Shown piece by piece: positions 1 through 6,080 of a stretch of DNA of 11,546 nucleotides. The notes under the pieces were generated by a model. It was given only the letters and a program-made list of their open reading frames with translations, did not search any database and was not told the origin of the DNA. Origin of the DNA: Mariprofundaceae bacterium (GTDB taxonomy: Bacteria; Pseudomonadota; Zetaproteobacteria; Mariprofundales; Mariprofundaceae); NCBI GenBank assembly GCA_030950825.1, contig JAUZQT010000154.1:1-11546 (forward strand). The letters run 5' to 3'. The first letter of the stretch is position 1. Every line of letters begins with the position of its first letter. The position numbers were made by a program, and so were the translations under genes.

Positions 1-109
1 TTGCAGGATTAGCATTCGACAGCTTGTTTTGTGGTGAGTCATTGAGCTTGCTTATCCCCCTATGAATTTTGCCTACCCATTTAGAATTTGAAAGAGCCAC
101 AAATGTTTA

Positions 110-118
110 CCCCCCCCC
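110..118. repeat. homopolymeric C9 tract
   Basis: Nine consecutive C residues on the + strand lie in the leader, about 120 bases before the first gene. Tracts of this length can change length by slippage in bacteria. Here it lies outside any recognised coding frame, so any effect would be on a promoter, on spacing, or on an unrecognised - strand ORF that starts just to its left. Confidence 0.9.
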
Positions 119-167
119 GCTCCGTAGTGTGAATGTTGAAAAAATGAAATTCCTGAATTTAAGTCAT

Positions 168-191
168 AAGTACTGTTTCAAACAGCTACTT
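168..191. promoter_or_regulatory. imperfect dyad, possible operator
   Basis: AAGTACTGTTT (168-178) is followed by one base and then AAACAGCTACTT (180-191), which is its reverse complement apart from one extra C. It lies 8 bases upstream of the -35 candidate of the hemA operon. There is no T-tract on either side, so a protein-binding dyad is more likely than a terminator. The cognate regulator is unknown. Confidence 0.4.
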
Positions 192-199
192 CATCTGCC

Positions 200-228
200 T
201 TGACTCGCAATAATTTGACCCATATCAC
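200..228 (+). promoter_or_regulatory. promoter candidate for the hemA operon
   Basis: TTGACT (200-205) and TATCAC (223-228) are separated by 17 bases: a good sigma-70 -35 and a weak -10. Transcription would begin near 235, almost at the ATG at 238, so either that start is nearly leaderless or translation begins at the in-frame ATG at 250. Confidence 0.4.
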
Positions 229-229
229 A
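214..229. promoter_or_regulatory. Crp/Fnr-like operator candidate
   Basis: TTTGA-N6-TCACA matches the CRP half-site pair TGTGA-N6-TCACA at 9 of 10 positions. Read as an FNR box (TTGAT-N4-ATCAA) it is TTGAC-CCAT-ATCAC, an 8 of 10 match. It overlaps the -10 candidate, a position where binding would repress. The Crp-family protein encoded at 4949-5632 could bind such a site; this is inference. Confidence 0.35.
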
Positions 230-237
230 CACAGTTT

Positions 238-735
238 ATGCTTTGCGACATGCAAGCATCAAACCTCACTCCTCTTTCTATCACACGCCATGTCATTCAA
301 ATTATTTGGCAAACAACATTAGCAAAACATGACACTAAGATTTCAGGACTACTGGGTAGCCAGCGAAACAACGATATTGATAAGGGCGTACACAAACCAC
401 TATGGCAGGCGCTACAAACTGCTGACACGCCGCTACCAGTCGATCAAAAACAAATCCATGCGCTTAAAGTTATCGCTCAAACATGGAAAAGTGACCACAC
501 CACGCTAGCGGGCGTTTATCAATGTGAGCAACCCAATGCAATGAGTATGCAAGCCACTGAAAAATTTTTGGCAGGCTATTTTCAGCAGCAACAAGGTATG
601 GCATTCATTCACCTTTACGTCCGTTTTGATACCGATGGCATTCTAGAATCTGAGGCTTGGATACTAAAAGATGGCCTGGCCATTCAAGTGCCAATGCAAT
701 TGATAGAAGATAGACAGTCGACACGAAGCAGTTAG
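238..735 (+). CDS. unrecognised protein preceding hemA
   Basis: I do not recognise this 165-residue protein. It has no clear signal peptide or membrane segment and is predicted cytoplasmic. It ends 9 bases before the hemA start codon, on the same strand, so it is probably the first gene of the hemA operon. The start is uncertain: ATG at 238 and in-frame ATG at 250 both lack a clear Shine-Dalgarno sequence. A weak resemblance to JAB/MPN-type domains is visible (GLLGSQ at residues 37-42 and GVYQCEQP at 92-99, where an active enzyme would show a WxHSHP-type motif). The zinc-binding histidines are absent, so even if the fold is right it would not be a peptidase. Treat the function as unknown. The gene's reality is supported by its length, its position and the absence of a better frame. 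Confidence 0.7.
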   Translation: MLCDMQASNLTPLSITRHVIQIIWQTTLAKHDTKISGLLGSQRNNDIDKGVHKPLWQALQTADTPLPVDQKQIHALKVIAQTWKSDHTTLAGVYQCEQPNAMSMQATEKFLAGYFQQQQGMAFIHLYVRFDTDGILESEAWILKDGLAIQVPMQLIEDRQSTRSS

Positions 736-744
736 GCTCGCCCG

Positions 745-2058
745 ATGCGTATTTGTCATATTGGTTTGAATCACAAAACGGCTCCAGTTGAACTTCGTGA
801 ACGACTTGCAGTACAAGAAAAAGATATTGCAAGTATTCTACAGGCTCAGGTTGCACTTCCTGCAATTCGAGAAGCCGCTTTATTATCCACATGCAACCGT
901 GTTGAAATGACGGTCGTCACCCATGACCCAGATGCTGCCATTGCCTTGGTGCATGAGTGGTTTGCCAACACATCCAACATGGACTTAGAACAGGTATGTC
1001 CACACCTTTATGCCTATACGACCGATCATGCTGTACGCCATTTGTACGCAGTAGCATCAGGTCTGGATTCCTTGGTTTTGGGAGAGCCACAAATTTTTGG
1101 GCAAGTTAAAGCATCCTATGAGTATGCCTTGGCTGCGGGTACAGCTGGCCATATTTTGCACCGTTTGTATCAATCGACCTTTTCGGCAGCCAAGCGGGCG
1201 CGTAGTGAAACCGCCATTGGCAAACAATCCGTCAATATTTCATCATGCGCAGTTGAGCTTGCCAAACGCATTTTTGATGATCTTACGGGAAAAACGGTGT
1301 TATTAATTGGTGCGGGTGAAATGGCAGAATTGGCCGCTCGCCATTTGCGCGGCAATGGCTGTAGTAATATTCTCGTTGCCAACCGAACGCTGGCGCGCGC
1401 CCAGAACCTTGCTATTGAATTTGAAGGGCATGCACTAACCCTTGAACAATTACCCGACTATTTGGATTCCGCCGATATTGTTATTTCCAGTACAGGCGCA
1501 AACACCTACGTTCTTTTGCCAGAAGTTATGCAACAAGCCATGGAAAAACGCGGCGGCAAACCCATGTTCCTCGTCGATATTGCCGTACCACGCGATATTG
1601 ATCCACGCATTGGCGATATTGCAGGTGCTTATGTGTATGACATTGATGATCTGCAACAGGTTGTGCAGGGTAATCGTGCCAGTCGTGAAAAAGAATCTGA
1701 GCAAGCACGGGCGCTTTTGGCTGAAGAAGAGAAAACCTTTTTATTATGGCTAAAATCCCTTGAGTCCGTACCGCTTATCCGTGGAATTCAACAGAAAAGT
1801 GATGCTATACGACAAGATGAGCTACTTAAATCTCAACGTTATCTGAAAGATTTATCGCCTGAACAAAGCGCCGCCGTTGAACGCTTTAGCCGCACCTTGA
1901 TGAAGCGCTTTATGCACCCAACTTTGCGCACCTTAAAGAGCCTACCTGATGATATTGAGGGTGATTTATTGATGGGGGCTGCGCGTAAATTATTTGATAT
2001 TGAAATGAAGGCCGTACAAACAACGGGTGTCGAAACCAGCACAAACAAACAAAAATAG
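745..2058 (+). CDS. hemA: glutamyl-tRNA reductase
   Basis: HemA reduces glutamyl-tRNA(Glu) to glutamate-1-semialdehyde with NADPH, the first committed step of the C5 route to heme and other tetrapyrroles; it is cytoplasmic. The 437-residue length is normal. The catalytic cysteine is Cys50 in LSTCNRVE (residues 48-54), at the same position as in E. coli. The region around residues 100-125 (GLDSLVLGEPQIFGQVK) is a family signature, and the NADPH-binding GAGEMAELA lies at 189-197 after the domain linker. The C-terminal helical dimerisation domain (about 310-430) is present. The ATG at 745 gives the canonical N-terminus MRICHIGLNHKTAPV, although no strong ribosome-binding site precedes it, which suggests translational coupling to the upstream ORF 9 bases away. 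prfA begins 8 bases after the stop, an order known from E. coli. Confidence 0.98.
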   Translation: MRICHIGLNHKTAPVELRERLAVQEKDIASILQAQVALPAIREAALLSTCNRVEMTVVTHDPDAAIALVHEWFANTSNMDLEQVCPHLYAYTTDHAVRHLYAVASGLDSLVLGEPQIFGQVKASYEYALAAGTAGHILHRLYQSTFSAAKRARSETAIGKQSVNISSCAVELAKRIFDDLTGKTVLLIGAGEMAELAARHLRGNGCSNILVANRTLARAQNLAIEFEGHALTLEQLPDYLDSADIVISSTGANTYVLLPEVMQQAMEKRGGKPMFLVDIAVPRDIDPRIGDIAGAYVYDIDDLQQVVQGNRASREKESEQARALLAEEEKTFLLWLKSLESVPLIRGIQQKSDAIRQDELLKSQRYLKDLSPEQSAAVERFSRTLMKRFMHPTLRTLKSLPDDIEGDLLMGAARKLFDIEMKAVQTTGVETSTNKQK

Positions 2059-2066
2059 GAAATTGA

Positions 2067-3143
2067 ATGAAAACACGTCTGGATGATATCCTACATAAGC
2101 ATGAGGAAATCAGCATCATGCTTGCTGACCCTGAAGTTACTGCTGATCCCAAACGCTATACCGAACTATCACGGGAATTCTCAGAAATTGAACCTGTCGC
2201 TGAAAAAGCCGCCCAATATCTGGCATTGCAGGCGCAACTCGAAGATAATCAAGAGCTAATCAATGATGCTGATTGTGATGCTGAGCTCAAAGCCATGGCA
2301 CAGGAAGAGATTTTGGATCTCAAGCAAGCCATGGAAGTCTGCAACGATGAGCTAATACTTCTTCTTTTACCCAAAGATCCGAATGATAACCGCGATATTA
2401 TTTTAGAGGTTCGCGCAGGTACAGGTGGTGATGAGGCTGCACTATTTGCTGCAGATTTATTCCGCATGTACAGCCGTTATGCCGAAATAAAAGGCTTTAA
2501 AGTAGAAATCTTATCCAGCAACGGCACTGGTATTGGCGGCTACAAAGAAATTATAGCCCAAGTCACAGGTCAAGGCGTGTTTTCAACATTCAAATTTGAA
2601 TCGGGGACCCATCGTGTACAGCGTATTCCCAGCACAGAGTCAGGCGGCAGAATCCATACATCGGCTTGTACTGTGGCGATTCTTCCAGAAGCCAAAGAGG
2701 TGGATATCAATATCCGTAGCGAAGATTTGCGCATTGATGTATACCGCGCCTCAGGTGCGGGCGGTCAGCATGTGAACAAAACCGAATCTGCAGTTCGTAT
2801 CACCCATATCCCGAGTGGTACGGTCGTCACCTGCCAAGATCAAGCCAGCCAACACAAAAATAAAGCCCAAGCTATGAAGGTATTACAAGCACGTATTCTT
2901 GCCAAAGAACAAGAAGAAGCACACAACGAACGCGCCGAAGTACGCAAGGATATGGTGGGTTCAGGTGATCGTTCGGAGCGCATACGCACATACAATTATC
3001 CACAAGGTCGCATCACGGATCACCGCATCAATTTAACCCTCTACAAACTGGAACAAATTCTTGGTGGTGAATTAGAAACATTGATTGAGGCACTGCAAAC
3101 CCACCACCAAGCGACCTTACTAACCGCACAACAAGGAAAATGA
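2067..3143 (+). CDS. prfA: peptide chain release factor 1
   Basis: RF1 recognises UAA and UAG in the ribosomal A site and triggers peptidyl-tRNA hydrolysis. The protein is 358 residues, close to the usual 360. The catalytic GGQ motif is at residues 232-234 within RASGAGGQHVNKTESAVR. The stop-codon-reading tripeptide is PST (188-190) in RVQRIPSTESGG, where E. coli RF1 has PAT; this fits the PxT pattern of RF1 and separates it from the SPF of RF2. The N-terminal coiled-coil domain covers about 1-100. An AGGAA sequence overlaps the hemA stop 4 bases before the ATG, and the ATGA at 3140-3143 overlaps the stop with the prmC start, so hemA, prfA and prmC are almost certainly co-transcribed. Confidence 0.98.
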   Translation: MKTRLDDILHKHEEISIMLADPEVTADPKRYTELSREFSEIEPVAEKAAQYLALQAQLEDNQELINDADCDAELKAMAQEEILDLKQAMEVCNDELILLLLPKDPNDNRDIILEVRAGTGGDEAALFAADLFRMYSRYAEIKGFKVEILSSNGTGIGGYKEIIAQVTGQGVFSTFKFESGTHRVQRIPSTESGGRIHTSACTVAILPEAKEVDINIRSEDLRIDVYRASGAGGQHVNKTESAVRITHIPSGTVVTCQDQASQHKNKAQAMKVLQARILAKEQEEAHNERAEVRKDMVGSGDRSERIRTYNYPQGRITDHRINLTLYKLEQILGGELETLIEALQTHHQATLLTAQQGK

Positions 3144-4039
3144 CAGCCCAACAACAGCTGCGCCGCGCTATTAAAGAATTACAAACCGCAGGATGTGAAG
3201 CCCCACGGCTAGATGCCGAGTTATTATTAATGCATGTATGGGGTGTTAGCCGCACCCAGCTGATTACACAAGCCTATGAGAAACTACCCAGTACCGTCAG
3301 CCACGCTTTTCACTCAGTTATCTCCAAGCGTTGCAAACGTATTCCGATTGCTTATATCACAGAAACAAAAGAGTTCTGGTCACGAAACTTCAAGGTTAGC
3401 CCCGATGTTTTGATTCCACGCCCTGAAACCGAACACCTTATTGAAGAGCTACTCAAACTCTACCCGAACACAGAAGGCTGCTATCACTTTGCTGATATTG
3501 GCACAGGCTCTGGCTGCATTGCAGTCACCCTTGCTGCGGAATATCCCAATGCCACAATTATTGCGACGGACATCTGTGAAGCATCCTTACATATTGCCCA
3601 AAATAATGCACAAACACATCACGTCGCAAAGCGCATACAGTTCAGGTGTGGTCATTTATATCAAGCCTTTGATACCTCGATACCCAAGTTGGACGCGATT
3701 ATTTCCAACCCTCCTTATGTCGCCCAACATGAAATGGCCGAGTTAGCAGATGAATTGCACCACGAACCTGTTCACGCACTGACCGATCAATCCAACGGCC
3801 TAAGTTTATTGCGTACACTTTTACAACAAGCCCCAAACCACCTAAAAAGATACGGTCATCTACTGCTAGAGACAGGTCTATGCGGCCTGCCTGAAACACC
3901 CAATGATATGCGTATACTCCACCCATACCATGATTTAGCAGGGCTACTTCGCGGTGGGATTTATCAATTCGTAAGTCAAAATAAGGGGTCCAAAATAAGG
4001 GGTCAGAGCCCTTTAGAGGGTCGGCCACGCCGTGATTGA
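3140..4039 (+). CDS. prmC: release factor glutamine methyltransferase, C-terminus altered by an element
   Basis: PrmC uses S-adenosylmethionine to N5-methylate the glutamine of the GGQ motif of release factors, here the product of the overlapping upstream gene. The N-terminal helical substrate-binding domain spans about 1-80. IPRPETE (92-98), the SAM-binding DIGTGSG (119-125) and the catalytic NPPY (190-193) are all present. The start codon overlaps the prfA stop by 4 bases, and AAGGAA at 3133-3138 serves as ribosome-binding site. The native protein appears to end near residue 280 (DLAGLLRGGIYQFVSQ, matching the usual family end). The last 19 or so residues are encoded by the terminal repeats of the adjacent transposase element. 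The gene overlaps the transposase tail to tail by 37 bases. Activity is probably kept because all known functional motifs lie upstream. Confidence 0.95.
   Translation: MTAQQQLRRAIKELQTAGCEAPRLDAELLLMHVWGVSRTQLITQAYEKLPSTVSHAFHSVISKRCKRIPIAYITETKEFWSRNFKVSPDVLIPRPETEHLIEELLKLYPNTEGCYHFADIGTGSGCIAVTLAAEYPNATIIATDICEASLHIAQNNAQTHHVAKRIQFRCGHLYQAFDTSIPKLDAIISNPPYVAQHEMAELADELHHEPVHALTDQSNGLSLLRTLLQQAPNHLKRYGHLLLETGLCGLPETPNDMRILHPYHDLAGLLRGGIYQFVSQNKGSKIRGQSPLEGRPRRD
3977..4004. repeat. tandem 14-bp direct repeat at the element's left end
   Basis: CAAAATAAGGGGTC occurs twice in direct succession (3977-3990 and 3991-4004). The second copy runs into the left inverted repeat. A comparable doubling of the GGGGTC motif occurs at the right end (GACCCC at 4747-4751 region and 4755-4760, read on the opposite strand). 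These doubled motifs probably belong to the element rather than to prmC. Confidence 0.8.
3997..4015 (+). repeat. left terminal inverted repeat of the transposase element
   Basis: The 19-bp sequence AAGGGGTCAGAGCCCTTTA is the perfect reverse complement of 4735-4753. It contains the stop codon of the transposase gene (4003-4005, - strand) and is also read through by the altered 3' end of prmC. Confidence 0.9.
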
Positions 4040-4692
4040 CCAATTTCCTTTCCTAATATACCCTCAATTTCCTCTCTAAACTTATCATTTCCAAGCGGTG
4101 TTCCAGTTTGCCACGATGCTCGAATCCCTGACAGCTCAGCATCATCAATATGCACTCGGAACAACGCCTGATAAGCCTGTTGCCGCTCCTCATCATTTGT
4201 GCCCAAGGAAGTATATAAATAATGCGGCTTAACCAAGACATCAACCTTGCCTTCTGCATTTGCAGCATAGCTCGACCAAGCATACTCCCTAGGATGCGAA
4301 ACCATCGAAGCTCGCACTGGGTTAAGCTCTATATATCGGCTACACATTAAAAAGTACCCATCAGCATCAACCAAACTACTTTTATATCTTCCTTCCCAAA
4401 GTGTCCCTGTCCGCCCATAAGTATGGTTGATGTATGGCACATAATATCTGCCAAGATACTGCATCATTCGACTAACACCCATTTCATCTTCAGGTGTAAG
4501 CAACAGATGTACATGATTTGTCATCAGAACATATGCATGAATCACACAGCAGTACTTTTTAGCTGCGTCTTTTAACCACTTCAAGTACGCACGATAATCA
4601 CTCTCATCAAAGAATATTGGGGCGCGGTTGTTCCCCCGCTGAACAACATGAACTGGTAGCCCTGCAATATAAAAACGACTTTTCCTCGGCAT
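4003..4692 (-). CDS. REP-associated-type tyrosine (Y1) transposase
   Basis: This 229-residue protein belongs to the Y1/HUH transposase superfamily, RAYT-like branch: single-strand DNA nucleases that cut and rejoin DNA through a tyrosine. The N-terminus MPRKSRF...HVVQRGNNR (1-23) is a family hallmark. The metal-binding HUH motif is H60-V-H62 in MTNHVHLLL. YINHTYGRTGTLWEGRYKS (87-105) and SRYIELNPVRASMV (118-131) follow; Tyr120 is the likely nucleophile. The C-terminal region (about 140-229) ends in a basic tail. All key residues are present and the frame is intact, so the enzyme could be active. A GAGGGG precedes the ATG by 7 bases. Its stop codon lies inside the left inverted repeat, so coding and terminal sequences overlap. 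It runs opposite to prmC. Confidence 0.93.
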   Translation of the reverse strand: MPRKSRFYIAGLPVHVVQRGNNRAPIFFDESDYRAYLKWLKDAAKKYCCVIHAYVLMTNHVHLLLTPEDEMGVSRMMQYLGRYYVPYINHTYGRTGTLWEGRYKSSLVDADGYFLMCSRYIELNPVRASMVSHPREYAWSSYAANAEGKVDVLVKPHYLYTSLGTNDEERQQAYQALFRVHIDDAELSGIRASWQTGTPLGNDKFREEIEGILGKEIGQSRRGRPSKGL

Positions 4693-4734
4693 AAATCACC
4701 CCTCACCCAAAGCATAGCACCGCTTTTTCTTATT

Positions 4735-4753
4735 TAAAGGGCTCTGACCCCTT
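4735..4753 (-). repeat. right terminal inverted repeat of the transposase element
   Basis: TAAAGGGCTCTGACCCCTT is the perfect reverse complement of 3997-4015. It lies 42 bases upstream of the transposase start codon and is followed by a second GACCCC (4755-4760). Confidence 0.9.
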
Positions 4754-4782
4754 TGACCCCTTTTATACCCTTTTACAGAAAC

Positions 4783-4820
4783 AAAAAAACCCTTGAAAAT
4801 CGCAATGTTTTCAAGGGTTT
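4783..4820 (-). terminator. intrinsic terminator downstream of tRNA-fMet
   Basis: AAACCCTTGAAAA (4787-4799) pairs perfectly with TTTTCAAGGGTTT (4808-4820) around an 8-base loop. Read on the - strand the hairpin is followed by seven T residues (4789-4783), a classic rho-independent terminator for the tRNA 7 bases upstream. The short TTT on the + side could also help end the hemA operon transcript, from which it is now separated by the transposase element. Confidence 0.88.
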
Positions 4821-4826
4821 AGTATT

Positions 4827-4901
<75 letters not shown>

Positions 4902-4915
4902 TCACTTGGTGGCGA

Positions 4916-4943
4916 ACTATAGCGTTGCATTTTTATACGTCAA
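4916..4943 (-). promoter_or_regulatory. promoter of tRNA-fMet
   Basis: On the - strand TTGACG (4943-4938) and TATAGT (4921-4916) are separated by 16 bases, with an A-run just upstream. The predicted start is about 6-8 bases before the mature tRNA 5' end. The -35 box begins only 5 bases after the crp stop codon. Confidence 0.75.
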
Positions 4944-4948
4944 TTTTT

Positions 4949-5632
4949 TTATTGTATGGCAAATAACAAGGTGTCGATAGCATCAGTGTCAATGCACACC
5001 GATCTAGTGGAAGTTGTTGTAATAATAGACTCTTTCTTAAGTGAACTCATTGCTCTGGAAATGGTTTCACGGCTGGTTGAAAGCTGGTCTGCAATGAGTT
5101 GATGGGTAGGCAAACGAACAATGCATTGGCTGGCGCTTTTTTCCTTTCCAAATCTCTCGCAATAATCTTGTAAATAACTGTATAGACGATGTGGAACATC
5201 CATGGTGCTTATGCGTTCGAGAATTAAGCTGGTTCGACGCAAGCGAGAAACAACCTCGCAAAGTAATTTAAGCGAAAGTGCGGGCTGTTTGAGTAGCAGC
5301 CTCTCAAAATCGCGGCTACGGATTTGGGCAATTTTTACTGATTCAAGAGTAGTAACAGTTGCTGAGCGTGGTTGTTTGTCCAAAAGAGACATTTCACCGA
5401 AAAAAGAACCTTCTTCAAGCAACGATAAAATTAACTCGCGACCATCCGGTGCATAATAAGAAATTTTAACCGAACCGCAAAGAAGAATAAACATAGCATT
5501 TCCAGCATCCCCTTCTTGGACAATGATATTGTTCTTTCGTACATTATGAATGGTTGTAATAGCAATAACTGCATCAATTTCATCATTATTCAACCCACTA
5601 AATAGTGGAACTTTTTTAAAAATTTCCTGCAT
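4949..5632 (-). CDS. Crp/Fnr-family transcription regulator, CRP-like
   Basis: A 227-residue regulator with an N-terminal cyclic-nucleotide-binding beta-roll (about 5-115), a dimerisation helix (about 117-145) and a C-terminal winged helix-turn-helix (about 150-220). The phosphate-binding cassette GSFFGEMSLLDKQPRSATV (75-93) keeps the FGE and RS residues that contact cAMP in E. coli CRP, and TS at 134-135 aligns with CRP Thr127-Ser128. There is no N-terminal cysteine cluster, which argues against an FNR oxygen sensor. The recognition helix STSRETISR (185-193) keeps the Arg, Glu and Arg that read TGTGA half-sites, so CRP-type operators are expected. It starts 3 bases after a DUF190 gene and is probably co-transcribed with it. 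Ligand and targets are inferred. It is divergent enough from textbook CRP that I give no gene symbol. Confidence 0.93.
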   Translation of the reverse strand: MQEIFKKVPLFSGLNNDEIDAVIAITTIHNVRKNNIIVQEGDAGNAMFILLCGSVKISYYAPDGRELILSLLEEGSFFGEMSLLDKQPRSATVTTLESVKIAQIRSRDFERLLLKQPALSLKLLCEVVSRLRRTSLILERISTMDVPHRLYSYLQDYCERFGKEKSASQCIVRLPTHQLIADQLSTSRETISRAMSSLKKESIITTTSTRSVCIDTDAIDTLLFAIQ

Positions 5633-5635
5633 GTA

Positions 5636-5956
5636 CTACTCCGTTATGCCCTGAATGAGCTGTACAGGCCATGTGATAATCAGCGCGGATGGTAAGTGTT
5701 CTTGGATGATCGGTAAGGCATGCTGAATTTTTTCATTTCTATCAATAACTTCAATGATTAGTGGGAGCCCAGATGCCAATTCAATAAATGAGCTGCTATG
5801 CACACCATGCTTGCCAAGCCCCTCAACCCCTCGCAACACGGATACTCCCAGTAAACCCGCCTTTTGGCATAGGCCAAGAATAGCTTCTAGGGCAGGTGCA
5901 CTTCCAATACTATCTGACTCAGAAAGATAAATACGAAGACAAATTCCTGTTTGCAT
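5636..5956 (-). CDS. DUF190 family P-II-like protein
   Basis: A 106-residue protein of the DUF190 (COG1993) family, which has a P-II-like ferredoxin fold. Visible family features are LRIYLSESD (7-15), the helix ALEAILGLCQKAGLLGVSVLRGVEGLG (22-48) and LPLIIEVIDRNEKI (64-77). The biochemical role is not established; members are thought to be small regulatory proteins. I choose the ATG at 5956 rather than the upstream one at 6016 because GGGAGGGGGAA lies just before it and the family's N-terminus begins here; the extra 20 residues do not resemble the family. It lies 3 bases upstream of the Crp-family gene, and the pair is likely one transcript that may link a small-molecule signal to transcription (inference). 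Confidence 0.88.
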   Translation of the reverse strand: MQTGICLRIYLSESDSIGSAPALEAILGLCQKAGLLGVSVLRGVEGLGKHGVHSSSFIELASGLPLIIEVIDRNEKIQHALPIIQEHLPSALIITWPVQLIQGITE

Positions 5957-6080
5957 GTTTCCCCCTCCCGAAGTTCTCCACGATGGGAATGTATCTGAAT
6001 TTTCCGAAGCAAGCAATTATCATGTAACTGCCAGTTTTTGATCTATTGAGTTGGATTTTATTTCGGGTAATTGCAGTTGT
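5957..6080. other. intergenic region between glk and the DUF190 gene
   Basis: The 124 bases hold a promoter candidate (5988-6016) and the ribosome-binding site of the DUF190 gene. I see no T-tract terminator after the ROK kinase gene, so read-through from the glycogen genes is possible. Confidence 0.5.
5988..6016 (-). promoter_or_regulatory. promoter candidate for DUF190-crp
   Basis: On the - strand TTGCTT (6016-6011) and TACATT (5993-5988) are spaced by 17 bases, upstream of the DUF190 start at 5956. Both boxes match the sigma-70 consensus only partly. Confidence 0.3.

Larger units (their letters stand above)
1..237. other. leader/intergenic region before the hemA operon
   Basis: No convincing gene is visible. 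The + strand frames close within the first 65 bases. On the - strand a frame stays open from a GTG at 100 to the window edge (33 codons), just downstream of a poly-G run, but there is too little to identify it. The stretch holds a nine-C homopolymer (110-118), an imperfect 24-base dyad (168-191) and a promoter candidate (200-228), each described separately. Confidence 0.6.
3977..4775 (-). mobile_element. RAYT/IS200-like single-transposase element
   Basis: A Y1-type transposase gene is bracketed by a perfect 19-bp inverted repeat, AAGGGGTCAGAGCCCTTTA at 3997-4015 and its complement at 4735-4753. Each end carries an additional outer GGGGTC copy. The exact outer limits are uncertain: the left repeat array begins near 3977 and the right array fades near 4775 (a further degenerate ACCCTTTT). 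The element separates prmC from a hairpin terminator at 4787-4820. No target-site duplication is evident, as expected for Y1 transposases. Confidence 0.75.

Noticed and set aside
1..100. Leftward GTG-initiated ORF reaching the window edge
   Set aside because: Only 33 codons are visible, preceded by an in-frame TAA, and the peptide has no recognised features; too weak to call as a gene.
188..190. Unusual stop-codon recognition in RF1 (PST instead of PAT, residues 188-190 of the prfA product)
   Set aside because: The middle position of the RF1 PxT motif varies naturally; this does not suggest altered decoding. The coordinates given here are residue numbers, not bases.
605..892. 95-residue open frame on the - strand
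   Set aside because: It lies across the end of the first gene and the start of hemA, both supported in other frames; no family features.
3699..4043. 114-residue open frame on the - strand overlapping prmC
   Set aside because: Antisense to the prmC catalytic NPPY region and the element end; its protein has no recognisable features.
4949..5632. FNR-type oxygen-sensing iron-sulphur regulator
   Set aside because: The N-terminal cysteine cluster of FNR is missing; cysteines are scattered at 52, 125, 158, 170 and 213, and the cyclic-nucleotide contacts are kept instead.
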